16,282 nucleotides of DNA from Firmicutes bacterium CAG:24053_14 (GTDB taxonomy: Bacteria; Bacillota; Clostridia; Oscillospirales; Oscillospiraceae), in the NCBI GenBank assembly GCA_001916715.1, contig MNSZ01000046.1:82311-98592 (forward strand), written 5' to 3'. A program made the position numbers and the translations under genes. A model generated the notes under the pieces. It ran no database searches. It saw nothing but the letters and a program-made list of their open reading frames with translations, and had not been told where the DNA came from. Every line of letters starts with the position of its first letter. Position 1 is the stretch's first letter. Shown in pieces: positions 13,284 through 16,282 of this stretch.

Positions 13284-14427
13284 TGCTTATTCCTTCCTCC
13301 CAATAGATCTTGTCTCTCTGCGCAAGGTAAAGCGCAGCCTTGGCCTCCTCGATCTCGTCCTGGAGATTGATCGTCTCCCACTCGACGGTGAGCGTCGTCG
13401 CGTAGCCGTGCATGTTCAGCCACATGCGGCAGATCTTCTCGATAACGGGCGTCACCGTTCTGCGAATGGCGTTAAGCTCGCTTGTCATGAGGTCTGCCTG
13501 CTGAGCGCTCATGCGCTCTGTCGTTGACCAGTTAAGGCCGAGCAAAAACGGCGGTATGCCGGTTCGCGCGATAAGCTGCTCGAGTATCTGCCGCACGGGC
13601 ACCTCGCTGTCGAGGATCTGGTTATCCGCGCCGATGACCTTGATATCAACGTCGCCCACGGCGACGAAATCGCGCACGGAGCCTGATTTTCCGCTCTGCA
13701 TGGCCTCCGACCACTGCGAGGCTATCTGCTGAGCGCGCTCCTGAGCCGAGAACCTGTCGAGCGCGTCGCCCTGCGGCTTATAAACGACCGCAAACCGAAC
13801 GTTTCCGGCGCGCTCCCAATTAATGCCCAGCGACTGATATATCTTCAGCAGTATTCCGCACAGAAACGGCATGCTGCGCAGCATCGAAACGCCGTAGGGC
13901 GAGTCGGCCTCGGGATTAAATGGCGTAAACAGCAGAAGATTCTGATACCGAAACGGCGTCACGCAGCCGGTGTCGGACACGCCGCACAGCTCGAAGTCAA
14001 GCGGAGTTTTGCCCTCGCGTATCTGCACGTCGGCAACGTTTCCGCAGAGCACGGCAACAATGTCGCGGTTGCCGTTTGCGACGATCTCGCCCACGGCGCG
14101 GCCGCAGGTTATCATCGAGTCAAGATACTGGGCAAGAAAGCTCTCAAGCCCCGTCTGCCCTCTGCCCACCGGCACCGTTCGGATAAATTCCGCAAGCGCC
14201 CTCTGCGCATTTTTATCCGCGCAGCTGACCTCGAAGCCGCCGGTGAGCCTTACGATCTTCATGATCGCCGCGTCCACCACCGGCACCGCCTCGCGGATCA
14301 TGCGGTAAAGCCTTGTTTCCGCGCTGCCGAGCGGCACATAGCTGTCTATGAGACTAAACGGATGCGTCTGCGCACTGCGGAGCTGCACCCTCGGCGGAGC
14401 GGCCTTTTGTTTTGAAAACAGTTTCAT
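13270..14427 (-). CDS. Phage portal protein
   Basis: The 385-residue protein forms the dodecameric ring through which DNA is packed. It has the typical course of portal proteins: an N-terminal wing with YVPLGSAETRLYRMIREAVP (about 30-49), AAIMKIVRLTGGFEV, the central MLRSMPFLCGILLKIYQSL, and the stem/crown part RTGIPPFLLGLNW (about 297-309) followed by 'RMSAQQADLMTSELNAIRRT' and TPVIEKICRMWL. It is directly between large terminase and protease. I chose ATG 14427, four bases after the terminase stop, with AGGTAGGA upstream; the longer frame to 14490 runs into the terminase gene. Confidence 0.88.
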   Translation of the reverse strand: MKLFSKQKAAPPRVQLRSAQTHPFSLIDSYVPLGSAETRLYRMIREAVPVVDAAIMKIVRLTGGFEVSCADKNAQRALAEFIRTVPVGRGQTGLESFLAQYLDSMITCGRAVGEIVANGNRDIVAVLCGNVADVQIREGKTPLDFELCGVSDTGCVTPFRYQNLLLFTPFNPEADSPYGVSMLRSMPFLCGILLKIYQSLGINWERAGNVRFAVVYKPQGDALDRFSAQERAQQIASQWSEAMQSGKSGSVRDFVAVGDVDIKVIGADNQILDSEVPVRQILEQLIARTGIPPFLLGLNWSTTERMSAQQADLMTSELNAIRRTVTPVIEKICRMWLNMHGYATTLTVEWETINLQDEIEEAKAALYLAQRDKIYWEEGISNEDH

Positions 14428-14431
14428 ATTC

Positions 14432-15670
14432 CTACCTTTCCACCCACGCAGCGCCCAAGCTCTGCGTAAGTTTTGAAATGCCTGCGGCAAAATAGCGGAT
14501 ATCGTCCATTGCGTGGTCGTTCTGCTTCAGCGGCGCTTCCTTTCCGGCGCGCTCATCCCAGCGATACTGGTAAAACTCGCGCACCGTATCGTTGCAGCCG
14601 CGGCAGATGCGGATGCGTCCGCTTTTGAGCAGCGAGGCCGTGAGCCGTATGCCGCGCAGAACATCATTTTCCGCCTTCTCGACGCGAAAGCCCGCTCGTG
14701 AGAGCGCCTCGATAAAGCTTGCGGCCGAGGGATCGACGATAACTCTGTGCGGAACGGCTTCGCCGCAAAGCTCTGCGAGCGCCGCGACGTACTCCTCATC
14801 GGTTTTCTGCCTGCCTGTTTTCCGCCCGTCGTAGTAATACTCGCGCAGGCGGTACCACGTCTGGCCGCACCTGCCCCACAGCCCGAAGGAGCTTGGATTT
14901 TTCGTGCCGTAGTCGCAGGATACGATGTATTCGCAGCAACTCTCCGGCGCGTCGCACAGCATGTCCTCGCTGAAGAAGTCATACACCCTGCCCTCGGGCA
15001 GCACCCACTGGCCGAGGATGAACCGCCTGTAAAAATCGCCGCTGTACATTCGCTTATAGCGGTCGATTATCTTTTTCGACAGCGAGGGGTTATCCTCAAG
15101 CGTAAAGTGGATATACAGCGCGCGCCGCCGGTCGGCCTGACGTATCCATTCGCGGTAAAACCAGTGCTGCGGACTTTCGGGGTTGCAGTTGAACCATATC
15201 TTGCTCCCCGTCACCGAGCATCGGGCGCAGGCCTGCTCGACAAACGAGCGCGGCATCAAAACCACCTCGTCGAGCAGCGCTCCCGCAAGCGTCACGCCCT
15301 GGATAAGCGAGCCGGAGCTTTCGTCCTTGCCTCCGAAGAGATAAAAACGGTTTTCCCGGCCGAGGTAGCTTATCTCGACGATCCCCTTTGAAACGAGATC
15401 ACGCACCGCAAAGCCGATATCGCGCAGCACCGGCAGCAGCGGCTCGATCATATTTCGCCTTATGCTGCTTTTTGCCTTGCCGCATATGCCGAAGCTTTGT
15501 CCGTCAAACCGGCGCATGGCCCAGCAGACAAAGGATATGCCCATGCACAGGGTCTTGCCCGAGCGCACCGCGCCGTCGCAGATCACGGCGTCGAGATCTC
15601 GGTAAGGGGATGCGTCGCTCCACCACGACAAAGCCTTCAGCTGGGTCGGCGAGAAAAAGTCAAACGTCAT
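14432..15670 (-). CDS. Phage terminase large subunit
   Basis: The 412-residue motor-nuclease has an N-terminal ATPase with Walker A GAVRSGKT (33-40), Walker B ALLDE (131-135, Glu135 catalytic) and the coupling segment WFNCNPESPQHWFYREW (159-175). The C-terminal RNase H-like nuclease has acidic residues at D253 (SCDYGTKNP), D313 (VIVDPSAA) and D389/D390 (HAMDDIRYF). It resembles PBSX-type large terminases. It cuts and pumps concatemeric phage DNA into the prohead. ATG 15670 has GGAGGG 11 bases upstream and overlaps the small terminase gene by 11 bases. All motifs are intact, which argues against a decayed element. Confidence 0.95.
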   Translation of the reverse strand: MTFDFFSPTQLKALSWWSDASPYRDLDAVICDGAVRSGKTLCMGISFVCWAMRRFDGQSFGICGKAKSSIRRNMIEPLLPVLRDIGFAVRDLVSKGIVEISYLGRENRFYLFGGKDESSGSLIQGVTLAGALLDEVVLMPRSFVEQACARCSVTGSKIWFNCNPESPQHWFYREWIRQADRRRALYIHFTLEDNPSLSKKIIDRYKRMYSGDFYRRFILGQWVLPEGRVYDFFSEDMLCDAPESCCEYIVSCDYGTKNPSSFGLWGRCGQTWYRLREYYYDGRKTGRQKTDEEYVAALAELCGEAVPHRVIVDPSAASFIEALSRAGFRVEKAENDVLRGIRLTASLLKSGRIRICRGCNDTVREFYQYRWDERAGKEAPLKQNDHAMDDIRYFAAGISKLTQSLGAAWVER

Positions 15671-15983
15671 TGCTCTTTTCGCCCTCCAGAAGCCTTGCCG
15701 ATTTGTCCAGCGCCGCGTAAAAGCCGCCGCCCTGAGCCTGCTGTGCCGCGGCTGCGGCATTGAGCTCTATAAGCTCCCTTATGATCGCAAGCTTGTTTAC
15801 AAACTTCAGCTCCACCTCCCCTTTCGGTCCGCGTTTGATTTCGCTCAGCAGCGAAAGGTCGAGTCCCTCAAGCTCGGATATATCCTCTGCGCCGAGATAA
15901 AGCAGCTTCACGGCGTCGTTCGGCGAGGACACCGCAAGCCTTTCGAGAAGCTTATCCGCATCGGCGGATCTTTTCTTATTCAT
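15660..15983 (-). CDS. Small phage protein, probable terminase small subunit
   Basis: The 107-residue protein precedes and overlaps the large terminase gene, the normal place of the DNA-recognition subunit. It is helical and charged: ADKLLERLAVSSPNDAVKLL, EGLDLSLLSEIKRGPKGEVE and KFVNKLAIIRELIELNAA, then an Ala/Gln-rich link. The segment LSLLSEIKRGPKGEVELKFVNKL recalls the middle of PBSX-type small terminases, but an obvious N-terminal helix-turn-helix is not seen. ATG 15983 has AGGTGA five bases upstream; GTG 15992 is less likely. First gene of the operon. Confidence 0.7.
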   Translation of the reverse strand: MNKKRSADADKLLERLAVSSPNDAVKLLYLGAEDISELEGLDLSLLSEIKRGPKGEVELKFVNKLAIIRELIELNAAAAAQQAQGGGFYAALDKSARLLEGEKSNDV

Positions 15984-16021
15984 AAAATTCACCTCTCACC
16001 CATAGGCTGTTTTCGGGCAAA

Positions 16022-16043
16022 ACTTGTACGTTTGCGTACAAGT
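16022..16043 (-). promoter_or_regulatory. Palindromic element upstream of the packaging operon
   Basis: ACTTGTACG (16022-16030) and CGTACAAGT (16035-16043) pair perfectly around TTTG, about 40 bases before the small terminase start. On the minus strand the stem is followed by TTTTGCCC. It may be an activator or repressor site, or a weak third terminator. Confidence 0.55.
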
Positions 16044-16082
16044 AAAAAAAATATGCAGCCAAAAAATTTTTTCGACTGCATG
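16044..16082 (-). terminator. Terminator upstream of the phage packaging operon
   Basis: On the minus strand ATGCAGTC pairs with GGCTGCAT (one G-U pair) around an A6/T6 core, and the stem is followed by A and eight T (16051-16044). This is a standard rho-independent terminator for a transcript arriving from beyond the right edge. Confidence 0.7.
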
Positions 16083-16141
16083 CTTTCCGTACTTTATTTA
16101 ATTATTTGCCGAAATGTTGCCCGGCCGCAATATTCTTAAAA

Positions 16142-16172
16142 AAGAAAAAGTCCGACGGAAAAACCGTCGGAC
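16142..16172 (-). terminator. Strong minus-strand terminator
   Basis: GTCCGACGG (16150-16158) and CCGTCGGAC (16164-16172) pair perfectly around five A, and the minus strand continues TTTTTCTTTTTT. It should end a minus-strand gene that lies to the right of the window. Confidence 0.85.
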
Positions 16173-16226
16173 ACAGTCTGTCGAAAACTATGCTGCAAAA
16201 GAAAGATAATAGAGCAGCAGGGGAGC

Positions 16227-16251
16227 TCGAGGGGGCAAAGGCCCCACTCGA
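16227..16251. repeat. GC-rich hairpin of unknown role
   Basis: TCGAG then GGGGC (16227-16236) pairs with GCCCC, a bulged A and CTCGA (16241-16251) around AAAG. It lacks a U tract on either strand. It may be part of a dispersed element; I do not recognise it. Confidence 0.4.
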
Positions 16252-16282
16252 AATTGGATTAATAGCCATCAAAAACGCCTGA

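Larger units (their letters stand above)
15984..16282. other. Non-coding right end with three minus-strand hairpins
   Basis: No supported gene lies in these 299 bases. On the minus strand they hold, from right to left, a GC-rich hairpin, a strong terminator, a second terminator and a 9-bp palindromic hairpin, followed by the ribosome site of the small terminase gene. I found no sigma-A promoter for the phage operon here. Confidence 0.5.

Noticed and set aside
11913..13370. 485-codon plus-strand open frame across the capsid, decoration and protease genes
   Set aside because: It spans three well-supported minus-strand genes with ribosome sites and recognisable motifs, and its own translation shows no family features.
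16190..16282. 30-codon plus-strand frame starting ATG at 16190
   Set aside because: No ribosome site, no promoter, and it consists largely of the GC-rich hairpin; more likely non-coding.
1..16282. CRISPR array
   Set aside because: No set of regularly spaced direct repeats with unique spacers was found on either strand.

Overview
The window looks like a Gram-positive Clostridia-type chromosome, most likely a gut member of the Oscillospirales. This is inferred from strong AGGAGG-type ribosome binding sites, GC-rich genes separated by AT-rich spacers, sigma-A-like promoters (TTGACA, N17, TATAAT) and the gene content. No species can be named from the sequence alone.

Host part, 1 to 7552. On the minus strand are a winged-helix / GHKL ATPase / STAS-like fusion regulator (94-1104) with a perfect consensus promoter and a three-half-site operator, a membrane-anchored GH25 lysozyme-like protein (1266-2147), and a two-gene unit encoding a small helical protein and a sigma region-4-like protein (2184-2712). 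Divergent from that unit is a tRNA-Thr(TGT) / tRNA-Tyr(GTA) operon (2806-2994) with its own promoter and terminator. On the plus strand follow a four-helix-bundle (S23/Avd-like) gene in an AT-rich repeat patch, a DUF1810 gene, an NCS2 purine-type permease with promoter and operator-like repeat, and gdhA with a strong terminator. A small CxxC/CxxC protein is encoded on the minus strand between the permease and gdhA.

Phage-derived part, 7557 to 15983, entirely on the minus strand and read right to left. Thirteen tightly packed genes, most with clear Shine-Dalgarno sites and no visible frameshift, encode small terminase (tentative), large terminase, portal, HK97-type prohead protease, decoration protein (tentative), major capsid protein, three connector/tail-completion-type proteins, a possible tail-tube-like protein, a 56-residue protein, a DNA-circulation-N/LysM protein, a gpD-like hub and a 57-residue mini-spike-like protein. 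The module stops next to the gdhA terminator. Sheath, tape measure, baseplate wedge, fibre, lysis and integration genes are absent from the window. It goes from tube-like protein to hub with only 56 codons between, which makes it the most unusual object here: either a cleanly reduced prophage or a conserved minimal head-plus-hub particle system.

The right end, 15984 to 16282, holds no convincing gene but three minus-strand hairpins in a row, two of them with long U tracts. No sigma-A promoter is visible between them and the small terminase, so the packaging operon may depend on a dedicated activator or on antitermination.
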